DNA of 64,000 nucleotides from Flavobacterium sp. (GTDB lineage: Bacteria > Bacteroidota > Bacteroidia > Flavobacteriales > Flavobacteriaceae): contig NZ_JAPZSP010000025.1 of the NCBI RefSeq assembly GCF_027531705.1, positions 17,761 to 81,760 of the forward strand, read 5' to 3'. The notes below the pieces were generated by a model. It worked only from the letters and a program-made list of their open reading frames with translations, ran no database searches and was not told where the DNA came from. Both the position numbers and the translations under genes were made by a program. Shown piece after piece: positions 63,990 through 64,000 of the stretch (position 1 is its first letter; the number at the start of each line of letters is the position of its first letter).

Positions 63990-64000
63990 AAAATTACAAG

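Overview
The window is about 64 kb of low-GC chromosome from a member of the Flavobacteriaceae, most likely Flavobacterium or a close relative. This rests on gliding genes (gldB, gldC), type IX secretion sorting domains, an XrtF exosortase pair, a short RpoD, and promoters fitting the Bacteroidota consensus TTG-N17-23-TAnnTTTG, with almost no Shine-Dalgarno sequences. It is mostly core genome with small accessory insertions. No prophage, CRISPR array, integrase, rRNA or recognisable insertion sequence was seen.

Layout: 1-429 is the start of topA (minus strand). 642-7804 (plus) runs miaB, a small GxxExxY nuclease-like gene between perfect 37-bp inverted repeats, a sigma-54-type regulator, lptE, a TPR-like protein, secG, groES and groEL. 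8046-14688 (minus) holds DedA, a DUF2490 protein, a copper-type set (HMA protein, TonB receptor, HYC_CC_PP protein), two lipoproteins and the exosortase F pair. 14760-26963 (plus) carries a GAF/fRMsr protein, rpsO, pnp, rpoD and rpe. Between pnp and rpoD lies about 7 kb of accessory genes: a desaturase with a divergent regulator, and an ECF-sigma operon containing an unusual anti-sigma/beta-barrel fusion. Three copies of one terminator hairpin sit at the joints of this block. 26965-31221 (minus) has two T9SS cargo proteins, a CBS protein, tRNA-Arg(TCG) and a YqeY-like gene. 31564-47440 (minus) is the complete dcw cell-wall/division cluster from mraZ to ftsZ, without murF and ddl. 47767-52325 holds a hydrolase, engB, gldC/gldB, nadE and a response regulator. 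52311-59644 (minus) holds dnaG (zinc ligands lost), Uma2, an outer-membrane protein with its anti-sigma and ECF sigma genes, a DUF4395 protein and a polyprenyl synthase. 60529-63595 holds a lipoprotein, rlmN and an O-methyltransferase among dense repeats.

The most unusual signal is between the genes. More than twenty short tracts of degenerate direct repeats keep an exact unit length of 6, 7, 8 or 9/10/9 nt while the sequence within the unit drifts. Nearly all lie in spacers. Five lie in successive spacers of the dcw operon, each with its own unit type, and one has been absorbed into an Asn-rich coding region. The GxxExxY gene is bracketed by two inverted 9/10/9 tracts. Other dispersed families are a TAGCCC-GAT structured element (three copies) and long hairpins with TTCTCGATAC/CGAAGTGACG arms (four copies in the last 4 kb).

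Two identical GCAACC-N16-CGTCTA sites upstream of the second ECF sigma gene and of the DUF4395 gene look like promoters of that sigma factor. A related site precedes the first ECF operon. All function calls come from reading motifs; no database search was possible.
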